64,000 nt of DNA from Schistocephalus solidus (lineage: Eukaryota > Platyhelminthes > Cestoda > Diphyllobothriidea > Diphyllobothriidae). Shown piece by piece: positions 12,345 through 25,400 of this stretch. A program made the position numbers and the translations under genes. Every line of letters begins with the position of its first letter. The stretch's first letter is position 1. The notes under the pieces were generated by a model. The model saw only the letters and a program-made list of their open reading frames with translations. It was not told where the DNA came from and ran no database searches. The stretch covers positions 1-64,000 of the forward strand of contig WEDG01000207.1 of NCBI GenBank assembly GCA_017591395.1. Direction: 5' to 3'.

Positions 12345-15300
12345 GTACGTCGTTTTTCTATAATTTATATTTTTTAGTGATTTTTTATTTTTATGCAGCG
12401 ATAAGCGCTCGTCTTGTTAGTAAAAGCACATTTCAATGAAAATATCGTTGGAATGATTGACTTAGATCATATGTCATTACAAACAGGGGTGTCATCGTTA
12501 AGTTTTATAATGTCCGGTGGTCGGTGACCACTCTGTCCCGCACATCAAGTTTCGTTGTAGAAATCTTAGTTCTGTTACCGGTCACTCGTTTCTGTCGTAG
12601 TATCTATAGTTTAATTTGTCATTCTTTATACTCTACTGCTCGCATGCGTCATTCTCGTCGTTAAACGTTTAAGTTTCCGTCGCTAGCGTATTTGCCGTTC
12701 CTTAACAGGAAGAAATTATCAAAAGCATTTTTTTCCCACGTGATATTTATAATCTGTCAGGTCTTCTAAATTCATTGAAAAGCACGTACGCATTTATCTT
12801 AATATCCCCTTCTGTAACTACTGCCGAAGGATTCAAGCCCTACTTCGGTTATCGTACCAGCTTAAAATGTAGTTTATCCACCTGTACTCTAAACACTTCA
12901 CTGCCAAATGTGCAGAGACGATCAAATTTTTCCTTTCAGATTTGTAAAGATTAAATTTTCAAACTGAAAACGTTCTTTCCTCCTTTATCTTCATTTTTAA
13001 AATATTCGAGCCTGGACGAATATTGTTGCGCATTTTTAAATATTGATCCGTAAACACTTCAGAAGAAATAGGAAGTTGTGTTAACCGCAGCAAACGAGGC
13101 AGCGACATATGTAGCAGGAGAAAGTAAGCACAAAAGGTAGAAGACAGTTGTAGAAGTGCAGCGCCTACATCTAAAGGAGGATGACACTACTGAGTTGAGG
13201 AACGTAGGTAGTGCTTTGCGATAGACAAACCCTCAACCACAATGTAATAATTCAAAGCGCTTGACGAGAAAGAATGTAGGTTTGTTTCCATTTTACTGAT
13301 GGCATGTTTAAGCCGCGGTACACGAGACGACTGCAGTTAAGCACGGGATTACGTCACTGGGATTCGAATCGAGTGTGATAATGCAGTGGTAGACCGAAAC
13401 CCTTGGTTAGATATTTCGCGAGTCAATGACTGAGCACATAAATAATTCTTTGGCAGCGTATCAGGATGTCCGCACAGGTGCGCCATTGATGTTCTCGAGG
13501 AATAAAGTGGGATCAACGCTATCGCTCTACGGCAAACTGTTCTCTTTTTCAACTAACTCTGTCATTTGCGATCAATGTTAGAGCGATCATTCTCTTGGAG
13601 GCGTACTGTAGCTGGCAGCGGATGAAGCTTTCCTGGAAAACCTGGTTGGAAATCTACCTTCTGTAAAGCAACCCCAAACTATGGAGGAACTACTGTAGTT
13701 AAGGCGTATTCGAACGCAAGTCGTCTAAATAATGAGGAAAGCTGGTTCTTTCATATACTGAAAGTGACTTAAAGCACTGCTCATTTTATGCTTTTTACAG
13801 TGTTCCCCCGCCGAAATAGTATTTTCTGGGCTCCTTGCGAATAACCACAGATTATGGTAGTATCCTGACTTCCACTTTTATGTTCCCACGACATACCTAA
13901 CTTACTTGGTTCAAAATTAATCTCTAGATAGTATATTTATTTTTACTGATCATCAGTGCTTATGCGGTTGGCCATTCTATTTAAGATTTCCGTTTGGAGC
14001 AGTTGCTATTTCTTGCAAACAATTATTCAAACTTCCGCTCGCTGTTGTCTTAAAAATTTTCTGCTCGTGTTATAACTAATTTCAGCTTTTTAGGCTATCT
14101 ACAAAACATCGCGACCTTTTCAGATCTATTTTGATATGTTATGATCGACTGCAAAGGTTTTTCTGGCATTATATGTTTGTAAATTTGTCTTTAAAACACA
14201 TCCGAGTCAATTTATTTTGTAAAATATTAGTATTTTAAGCAGTATATTTGCAATCCTGAACTTTCCGCATAATTTATACGTAACACTGACCTAAGTAGTT
14301 TGCCTATTTGGAGGTGCACGCCTTCGTCTAGTTGCTCAGCCTCCTTTCGATGCCGGAAGCCGCTAATCACTGGGCTCGTATCTACTATACTTAGCCCCAC
14401 ACACAATTATGTTCAAAAACTAAACACAGTCACATATTGTCAGACCTTCCCGCACCATACATCTTATTCTAAAGCGTGTAATATCAAAACATCTTTGATA
14501 CAACCATCATGGCTTGAGATGGCCATCAGAACCTGTGCGAGACCTTTTCTTACTTGGTGATCAGTGACCAGTGTGATCCGGTGCCTCTCACCTGATTGGG
14601 AGACCGGGATGACTGGCGATAGCCGATAGGCAGGAAGGCAAAACTTCCCGACTATTATTCATCTTCACGCTACCGCCGACTAGAGCTCTACGACAAGGCA
14701 AAACGCTCGTATTCCGTCGAGGCATCCAGTTTTCGATAGAAATCGACAGGAAGGTTTATTCCTCCACAGGGGATCTCAGCAACTCGACTTATTTTCTCAA
14801 GTCAGCAGGGTGGTTGCCGTCATTCTTCATGCAGAGCACACAATAACGGTCACATTCATATCGTTCCACTTCATGATAGACAGAGAGTTGCAAGTACTAC
14901 ATTTTATGGAGCACTGTGCCGCAAGGTGAGCTGCTTAAAATGACAGGCAGAGTTAAGGATTAATGAATTTGAAACTCGTGTGCTAGTGCCTTGATGAACG
15001 CATTGATATGCAGCAGCGTGCGTCTCTTGGATTTAATTTTTTATTTCCTCTATTTACCCAACTGCAAAAGTTCACGATTTTGCCACGTCAATATGAGTGT
15101 GATTTCAGGCCGTCGTTATTCCTTGTGCCTTTCGGGCATTCCTGCCCTTACTGAGCATGTTTTAGCACTAAGTATAGTATTTAGCGTCTTGTAGGTTTGA
15201 CATGGATGTCTCTCTTCTCCCCGCGGCTTGTCAGCTCGCAAAGAAGCTAGAGTTTGCGGAAGCCTGGTGCGTTTTTGCAAGGAGGCTTCTAACTTCGATT

Positions 15301-18300
15301 ACTCTTGACAACATCGGTGGTGAGTAGTTTTTTTGACTTTTTGCTTCCTGCTCTTTACTGTTCAACCTGTCTTAAATCTTGCCTGTTGCATCATTCGTTT
15401 CCAGAAATCTGCCCTCTTGTCTTCTGTGACCCGAAAAATTCAATCAAGGGTGGTAACACGGAGTGTTCGGCCCTTGAAAATAGCCTATCCGACGCCGCTG
15501 TGCGATTTATCAAAGAGCACTCGGACTCTATAGCCTGTTCCCAGACAGGCCAACTGTCTGCCTGTCTGTATGTTGATGTGCTTATCCCGGCCTTGGCCTC
15601 TCAACCGACCACTCCGCCGGTAAACTCGGAAGAGGACGCCTTCATTGTCGCCGATGGTGCTGAACCAAGTGAAGTTTTTTCCTCCGATCAACTCACTGAC
15701 TGGCAAATAACGGAATGTGTTCTGCGCGCGTTTGTCGATCGCGAGAATTCTAGGGAGCCGGTCAAGGAGTCCGGCTATAAGACGACAAGCAAGACACAGA
15801 CCGCTGCAAAGGACACCGTCACCGAGGAAATTCGAGTGAGTTTCTGACTGCCGAAGAACTTCATGGATAGGCCCTGGTATCCGTCGTGAGGTCTTAAACT
15901 AGCCAGCTTATCTAATCCATACTTTTGACTGACCAAGGTCAAAGATCTCTAGACGCTAATTATCAGTTAGCCCTACGCCAACTGCTGGCGGTCACCTGCG
16001 ACCTGAACGTAAGTCAGCCAATTCCTCTCAGCTGCGTAATGGAACAGCAGGAAGTCGGCAAAGCACGCATGCAGGGCCCCTTGTCTGGTGCCCATGATCT
16101 CAGTATAGTGAGCAAATCACCATTTGGCACAAGCCAGTTGGTCGAATTTGATGTTTCCCAGGGTTTGTGCTTTGTTTGACCCCAGCGGTAACGCTGACGG
16201 CTGTCTCACACGGTTCCTGAGGCCTCATCAAAACACACTGTTATCATAGTGTATGTCGATGCCCTACGACGGCCTCTCGTCCTGTTCGCTTATCCCTTTA
16301 AACTGCCGCCTAAACGACGATTTCTACGATGTCTTAGGAAAATATTTCATATATATTTTTTTACGTTGTGCCTTTGCCACCTTTTGACACTGATATTTTT
16401 TCATACTCTTTCACTTCTCAATTTTTCGACACCGTATTTTTTATCATTCAGCTGACTCTCACGGAGGCCCAACTTTTGAAAGCGAAAGAACAGGTATGTA
16501 TTATCTTTTACTTATCAGTATGCCAACTGATGGTGTGCCAGCACAGTGTGTTCCATAAAGTTGCATGCATTTACGCGGTGACCGGAAAAACGTGCGTGAC
16601 AGCCAAATCCCGATAACGGCTTCTGTCGGCCTGTGAAAGCAGATACGGGTTGCAAACAAACCCCTCCACTACCTGATATATTTGTGTTTGTTTGGCTATG
16701 AGCCGCGTGGGACCAGTCGTGTTGTGGCCCGCGTAGACGGGGACTTAAGGCTTCGTCAGCAACTGCGCCTACATCAACCACGAGTTGTCAGGATGTAATC
16801 GCACCGTTTGAAGAGAAAATAGAGGCGGATAATCGCTCCACTTTGTGATAGTCAGCGGTTTATTTGACGGACGAGCTGTTGAATGAAGGTACGTCTACGT
16901 ATATGCATCATACCTGTAACCTGCATAAAAGGCGACCGCCTCTGGAAAGAGGTCCAAACGCCCAAATTTCCTTTCTTGCAAAAGAGCAGCCTTGCACGCG
17001 CTAAACAGAGCTCCTGTGCCAGGCGTCACGTTGATTTTTAACATTGGTATCCTTTCCGTAGCCCCTGCTTACTCTGAGTGCAGTATTCATTTTATCCCCT
17101 ATATGCTAATAATCTTGCTATCGGTTTTAAGGACTTGACATAGTATGCGCAGCAACAGTTATGTCCCATAGGCACTGGGAGAACTATCAAATTGTTCTAC
17201 GGAAGTAAGTAGAGCTTCGTACTCTGAATCTCCGCTTGCTTCTTCGCAGACGTACTTGAGAAGTGGGTGTCGGAGGGGGGAGGAATTAAACTTTTTGTGC
17301 TGGAAGACTTATTTTTAACCACCACCACCGCCACTACTACTACCACTACTACAGACAGATGCCCACCGATTGGTTACGTGCAGTGTTTATATCGTTAGAC
17401 TTCTAATCGACCGGTCGCAGGTTCGAGCCCCGAGTGGTGCATCACCTGGGGTTGGGTATGGCTGGCTATCGGCGGTTTATATACCAGAGTGGCCATTTCA
17501 GTCTCCCTTGCCTTTTTCGGTAATTTTTAAATATCAGACTAATAAACACCATCTTTCAGCGCTCGCATCTTCTTTCGAAGTACTTCAGCCACTTCTGGCT
17601 CACTAGCCAGCATCAGCCAGTTATACCCAACCCCAGGTGGCGCTCCACCCGAGACTCGAACCCTCGACCTGTTGATAAGTAGTCCAAAGTTCTTACTATT
17701 GAGCCACGAACTCGTTGTCTTGCCGGTTTAGATAGGAAATATGGACATTGTTGATGAACACTCACCGCTCGTTAACGGGACTCACTCGTCCCGTTCTGCC
17801 TTGGGGCTCACTCTCGAACCTCGCCAGCAGCCGCACAGTGGCTAGTAGTATAGGCGGTAGAACATTACCGACAAAGACTAGGGAGACTGGAATGGCCGCT
17901 GTTCTGTAGTAGTTATTAGTTTCAACATGGATAACTCTTTGACTACTAGTGCTGTTGAGATTGATATTATTACTAGCAACGTTAAGAGCAGGGCAATTGC
18001 TAGTATCGCTTTTGATGCTGATTTTATCACCTCTGTCAGCTCTTCGGAGTTCTCTAAAATCTTTCGATTGCAAACCTGACATTCAACATCTCCGTGCTTT
18101 TATTGATAATCTGAAGAGCCTGTAAAGCATTGCAGTTTCAAGATCTGTACAAATCTGCAGCATTCAACGTAGAGCATGCATGTACAGTCGGGTAAACGGG
18201 CTGTCTGCGCTACCACCACCCGCGTCCACTTGTGCCACGGCGGCCTTAATCTTCCTCCCGCCTTTGGGGATGACAAAATAGTCTGTCCTTACAGGCACCC

Positions 18301-19914
18301 ATTTAAACTCTGACCATACACCTGCAGACAGGCATGACACTGCACCATCTTGCCATGAAATCCTGCTCCGCCCGAGAGTTTTTTTGCTCTGCAGTAACTT
18401 TTCAGATTTTTTTCCGGAATTTTACCTGACTACCTTTGTGTGGCGGTAATTGGTCAGATCCCCATAATGTATCTGCCCCCGGTTAACCACGCACAACGTT
18501 ACTGCTACCGTTCCTGCGCGTCGCATCGCATCATAACCTGCAGCTTGCCTGTTCGGCGGCAGGAGTGGCTTGGCCGGTAGCGGATGAAACGTTAATCTCG
18601 TTTGTCACTGCGCCCAAATCGTTAGCAGGAACCCTGACGGTTTCAATGAAGACAAGGGCATAACCAATTCTGCTGCTGTCGGTGGTGGTACTGCTCAAGT
18701 CTCATTTTTCTTGTATGTGGTGAAACATCTACGCATAAAGTCAATCCTGAATGCGTGCGGATTATTACGGCAGAAAGGGTTAAAGGGTCAGGCCCCTGAT
18801 TACTCGCATGACATATTTGTTTATGTTGTGCATGCAATGTGAGCGCGCATTAACTCACAGGAATTGCAGTAATCCCTTAACGTTGACGATTTTTGGCTAT
18901 CCAGAGAATAATACTAGGATAGAACTCCTCCGCCGCCAGGACACAGCGCTCGCGAGATTCTATGGCCTCCCCAATGTCCACAAACCAGGAACCCCCCTAC
19001 GGCCGATCTTCTCTCTAAAGGACACCCCAACGTTTGGCCTAGCCAAGTGGCTGTTTCAACATCTCAGTTTTCTAACTTCGGGTTCCACAGCAACCGTTCC
19101 ACTCAGCTGAACAATTCATACGAAAGTTGCGGGTTATTCGACTTACGGATGAGAAAGTGATGGTATCTTTCGATGTGACATCACTTTTCACCTCCACCCC
19201 AAAACTTCCCGCAGTCTAAACCATGCAAACCCTGCTAGAAGAGCACTATAACGAGGCGGATACGAAACTCAAAATAAGGCACCTTGTCGACTTCCTGAAA
19301 CACTGCTTGAACACATTCTTCACCTTCAATGAAACCGTGTACGAACAGGTCAATGGTACGTCGATGGGATCGCCGTTGTCTGGCCTGATTGCTGAGGCAG
19401 TATTGCAGAGACTGGAGGCACTGGCATTAGATCACTATGGACCACGATTGTGGGTGCGGTATGTTGATGACACGTTTGTCATCATCAGTCGGGACAAGAT
19501 TGAGGTTTTCACAAAGAATCTGAACTCGATCTTCCCTGACATCCAGTTCACAATTGGGGAAGAAAAAGACTTCAGTTGTCGTTTCTCGACGTGCTGCTCT
19601 GCAGAAAGGGTGATGGAGAACTCAAAACGATGGTATACAGGCAGACGAGGAATAACTCTCACATTCTGAGTTATCTAAGCAACTATCCCCACTTTGAATT
19701 TGGCAGGATGAGAATACTGGGTCCGTCAGACGACCGAATTTCACACCTACTGCAGGAAGCGTGGCACGCAACCGCGAAATCGATCTATAGACATATCGAT
19801 CTGCCAGTTGCATTTCAGGCCCTGCGCGAACAAATCAATGTCGCTGATGAAGGTCATACTCGGCAGAGGTGATTTAAATATGCAGTGAGCTGTACAGACT
19901 TTTATCCCTCGACA

Positions 19915-19960
<46 letters not shown>

Positions 19961-21529
19961 GAAATTCTTTGGGAAAATAGAAACTATAATGCGTAAATTT
20001 TCGAGACTGGTCCCCAAGCTCGTCGTAAGACTACGGGCAGTGTAGAGGAACGATTAGTTAATTAACCGTGTTTAAAAAAGGATTCTGAGTTTGGGCTAAA
20101 TCCGAACCAATACGCGTTGAGTGCATTTTGTCATCCCGTCGTGATTGGTTCTGCGCGTTTGAATTTTTCTGTAGCGATTTTGTATGTGGCATCCAAATCG
20201 ATATGCCGGTTGATGCATGCCTCATCTGAGTGCATTGCTTCCAGGAATTCACGGCCTTTTCTGATTGGGCAGATGCCAAAAATTCGTGTTTTCTCTCATG
20301 TAAACTTATATCCTGTTTCCAGTGTATGCATAGCCACTTGGGATAAATGGTCTCGTCTTCTAACCACTAACTGATGTTCGTGAGACAGATTTCCCAGTTT
20401 GGCCATAATACACGGCATTTCAGCTGGAACATCGAATTTTGTAGACAACACCTTTTTTATCCAGGTAGCTAACCCTATCCTTAGGGTGTAAAAGCTCTGA
20501 GCGTAAAGTAGATGTAGGGTGGTGTGCTACTTGTATCTGTTGTTTTCAAAGCTGTCTTTCGACAAGCTCTGATACATTTTTAATGTATGGGAGAGTTTGC
20601 CAGGTCATTGTTTTGGGTGCCTGAGTGGCCGTGTTGTTTGAAATACCTTTCTCTTTGGATTCTTGGCGCTTCAGACATCGATTCACGAAGTCATGTGGGT
20701 ATCCATTTTTAGAGAACAAGTTAAAGAGGTATTTCATTTCTGCTCGATAACTTTCTTCATCAGAGCAGTGTGTTTTGGCTCGATTTAGGAGACTGTAGAC
20801 AGAACTTCTTTTTTGAGAGATAGGATGATTACTCTCAAAGTGTAGGATGAACTCAGAATATGTTTCTTTGCTGTAAACTGAGGTGTGGAGTGATCCATCA
20901 GTTTTCCGAGGTACGAGGACATCCAGAAATGGGAGTTGTTCATCAGCTTCTGTTTCGAACGTGAATTCAATTCCTGGAAATGTTGAGATTAGATTTTTGT
21001 GGAGCAGGTCTAACAGTTCTTTCTTGACGATGACAAATGTATCATCAACGTATCGTAGCCACAATTTTGGTTTAACATCAGGGAGAGCTATCGATTCTAA
21101 TTTCTGCAATACAGCTTCGGCCAGGAAGCCGGATATGGGCGACCCCATAGGGGCCCCTTTAAGTTGTTGATAGCATTGACCGGAGAAGGAAAAGTTGGTT
21201 TCTAGACAAAGGTCTAGGAGTTGGACTAAAGCATCAGCATCGCAGTGACGTAGGCATGGAGTAGTTCTTCGGTGCACGATCTCGCTAAATCAAGGGGGAT
21301 CGAGTGGAAGAGCGAGACCACATCGAATGAAACCATTACCTCATCAGGTGTAACTGTGATTCCTTTTAATTTGTCTAGAAAACTTTTTGAATCTTCAATG
21401 GAGTATTCAGAGTTCTTTGTAAGTGGATGTAGCTGGTGAACTAGCCACTTTAAAATTTTATAATTCGGTGCACCGATTAAGTAGACTATCGGCCGCAGTG
21501 GGATACCAGTTTTGTGAATTTTTGGAAGA

Positions 21530-21581
<52 letters not shown>

Positions 21582-22362
21582 AATGGAACCGACAAAGACA
21601 AGGGAGACCGGAATGGCCATTTCTGGCTTATTAGCCGTCATCAGCCAGTCATACCCAATCCCAAGTGTGGCACACCTGGGATTCGAACCCGCGACCTTTG
21701 GTATTTGAGTCGAACGCTCTACCATTTGAGCCACGGGCTCGTTGTTTTGTCGGTTGTGATCGGGAATATGATGATAGTGTGGGGCTCACCGATCTGCTTA
21801 AGGAACATGCATGTTCCGTTGTGCCCTGGAGCTCAGACTAGAGCCCTCGCAGGCGGTCGCATAGCGACGTGTAGCATATGATGGAATGGAACCGACAAAG
21901 ACAAGGGAGACCGGAATGGCCATTTCTGGCTTATTAGCCGTCATCAGCCAGTCATACCCAATCCCAAGTGTGGCACACCTGGGATTCGAACCCGCGACCT
22001 TTGGTATTTGAGTCGAACGCTCTACCATTTGAGCCACGGGCTCGTTGTTTTTGTCGGTTGTGATCGGGAATATGATGATAGTGTGGGGCTCACCGATCTG
22101 CTTAAGGAACATGCATGTTCCGTTGTGCCCTGGAGCTCAGACTAGAGCCCTCGCAGGTGTTCCACACTTGGGATTGGGTATGACTGGCTGATGACGGCTA
22201 ATAAGCCAGAAATGGCCATTCTGGTCTCCCTTGTCTTTGTCGGTTCCACATTATCAACATATGCTACACGTCGCTATGCGACCGTCTGTGAGAGCTCTAG
22301 TCTGAGTTCCAGGGCACAACGGAACATAAATGTTCCTTAAGCAGATCGGTGAGCCGCACACT

Positions 22363-22409
<47 letters not shown>

Positions 22410-25400
22410 CAGAAGGTAGGGATGCCTATTATGGCCGCCTTAGCGGAACACGGGAATAGGAACCGCCCCGCCCGCTTAAACAGGTATGGTAAATTTCAGG
22501 AAGGGTAAATATACCCATGTCTTAGCACTAACCCTAACATAAAACTAAACTGTAATCTTAATCTTAACCATAGCCTTACCCTAAACCTAAACCCTACAGT
22601 CAGCATGATAATAATCTTTATCTTTAGCTGAATAATAACCCTACCCCAACTCTGACCTCAACCTCAAAATTTAACCATACCCTTAACGCCTGGTAGGCGG
22701 GATGTAGGTCTATAGTTCGGTTGAGTGTTCCAGTCGAGAACCAACTTCGAGCACCAGTCTGGTCACCTTCTCATTGACCCGGCCAATCACCCTCGCTTTC
22801 TTAAAGGCGAAATCATGGTTCAGATGTTGTGCGTGACCATAGACGAAAGACACCTTGTCCTTGCGGTTGATTGCAAGTTGGTGTTCGTGCAATCTTGTGC
22901 CCAGGCGTTTGCCCATTTCACCAACATACCTCGCATCGCAATCTTAGTATGGTATGTTGTAGACCACTGCTGATTGTTCCATTAACGGTAGCGGGTCTTT
23001 AGGCTTCATGACTTGCTGTCTGATTGTGCATTCTGGTTTATGAGCTACGCCGATCCCAAAAGGTTTTAGTATTCATGCCGTCGCCTTTGAAACGTTCTTC
23101 ACCTAGGGGATTGTGGGCCAAAACATTGCCTTTTCTTCGCTCGACCGCTCAAACTGACGCTTACTGAGGCATTTGTGGATGAAGGACTTCGGATAACCGT
23201 TGGCTGTAAAAAGGGCATATAAGTATTTTATCTCCTCCTCCTTCTTTCTGCTGTCGTCGCCACAGTGTGCTTGAACACGTCTGAAGAGGGTTCTGACACA
23301 AGTGCGTTTGTGACCAACCGGTGGTTTCTTCGGAATTGGAGGACGCTGCCGCCACCACCACCTCTATCTGGCTCTTTCCCTTAACTACCCTTCATCGCCC
23401 TCCTTCTCCTAGGAATTTGATCCTTATTTTCTTCACCTTCTTCGCTTTTCCAACCTAGCGGCTGTCCCAGTACTCACTGTCCTCATGCACTTACAACGGC
23501 AGCGAGGTGGCCGAGTCCACGCCCTCGCATCAGCCGCTCACACCAGACACTGAGACCTGTCTGATTGCGCAGACCGGCCTGGGAGGTAAGTGATGTCGTA
23601 CATGTTATGCTTGCACACCTTGATTTTGGTTGCCTCATGCCGCTGCAGGTCACTAATTGGGACAAAATCGCCCACTTCAAAGAAGGTTTTTTTGTAATAG
23701 TGAAGTAGATGCGCACTGGTCTGGTCGGCTTATCAAAGCAAACTAGGGCTTTCTCCGCTAGCGGTAAAAAGTGCAAGCAGACCACCGCCGCCCGGCTTGA
23801 GCCACAAAGGCGCCTGGTGCCTGACTTATTAACCGTTTTGGGGTCGTTCATGCCATCCTCAGCTAGCCATGCCACAGATTCACTTCTTGTCTTCTTTAGC
23901 ACTTCTAAGTTAGCGAAAGGAGTAGAAAGAAAATACTGTTGTTTATTTGAATTCTCACGATTCGTTGAAAGGTAGGCTCTATGGCCCCAGCCTTCGGTTT
24001 ATAGGGATGTTCAAACCCATTCGTTTGAGATTTACCTAACCTCGTCAGAAACCTACCGTTTGATGCTGCATATTCTTTCCATGTGCGCTGCAATAAATAT
24101 TTGGTTTGCCTTTAAATTAGTCATCTTAGGAACACCTGGTTGCGTCTTCCATTTCGAGTCCCTTTCAATCAACCTAACTCCCGACATTCTACTTCCTGCA
24201 AATCCCTGTCTCGGTCAAGCCAATTAAGTGATTTAAAATGCGTTTATCTGCCAGTTCTATCAAGACCTTTTTATTTTCAATTTCCTCAGTCTATAGTCTT
24301 AGACTGAAAGTTCATATGATTATTTCGACTGACATCTATCAGCCACAGCGGTATAAACGCGTAATATTCCTCAAACCGCCAGCAGGCATATATATATATA
24401 ATAGTTGAGGTAGTGTGCATTCCGAGACCGGAATGGCCATTTCTGGCTTATTAACCGTCATCAGCCAGTCATACCCAATCCCAAGTGTGGAACACCTGGA
24501 ATTCGAACCCGCGACCTTTGGTAATTGAGTCAAACGCTCTACCATTGAGCCACGGGCTCGTTGTTTTGTCGGTTGCGATCGGGAATATGATGATAGTGTG
24601 TGGCTCACCGATCTGCTTAATGAACATGTATGTTCCGTTTTGCCCTGAAGCTCAGACTAGAGCCCTCGCAGGCGGTCGCATAGCGACGTGTAGCATATAA
24701 TGAACCGGAGCCGACCAATACAAGGGAGACCGGAATAGCCATGTTCCTTAAGCCGATCGGTGAGCCACACACTATCATCATATTCCCGATCGCAACCGAC
24801 AAAACAACGAGCCCGTGGCTCAATGGTTGAGCGTTCGACTCAATTACCAAAGGTCGCGGGTTCGAATCCCAGGTGTTCCACACTTGGGATTGGGTATGAA
24901 TGGCTGATGACGGCTAATAAGCCAAAAATGGCCATTCCGGTCTCCCTTGTCTTTTTCGGTTCCATTTCTTTATATGCTACAGGTCGCTATGCGACCACCT
25001 GCAACGGCTCTAATGTGAGCTCCAGGGCACAACGGAACATAAATGTTCCTTAAGCAGATCGGTGAGCCGCACACTATCATCATATTCCCGATTGCAACCG
25101 ACAAAGCAACGAGCCCGTGGCTCAATGGTAGAGCGTTCGACTCAATTACCAAAGGTCGCGGGTTCGAATCCCAGGTGTGCCACACTTGGGATTGGGTATG
25201 ACTGGCTGATGACGGCTAATAAGCCAGAAATGGCCATTCCGGTCTCCCTTGTCTTTGTCGGTTCCACATTATCAACATATGCTACACATTGCTATGCGAC
25301 CGCCTGTGAGGGCTCTAGTCTGAGTTCCAGGGCACAACGGAATATAAATGTTCCTTAAGCAGATCGGTGAGCCGCACACTATCATATATATATATATATA

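Noticed and set aside
21423..21881. 152-residue frame with an (IY)n run
   Set aside because: It is a reading through a (TA)n tract and a SINE-1 unit. Similar frames (MAQMVERSTQIPKVAGSNPRC type) recur in every SINE-1 copy and are not proteins.
22530..22690. Interstitial telomere
   Set aside because: The CCCTAA-like units are too irregular, and the same lead sequence is found at two other places, so it is a dispersed repeat.
24817..25190. tRNA genes at the A/B boxes of SINE-1
   Set aside because: The boxes are good but the acceptor arms do not pair and many dispersed copies exist, so these are tRNA-derived repeats, not tRNA genes.
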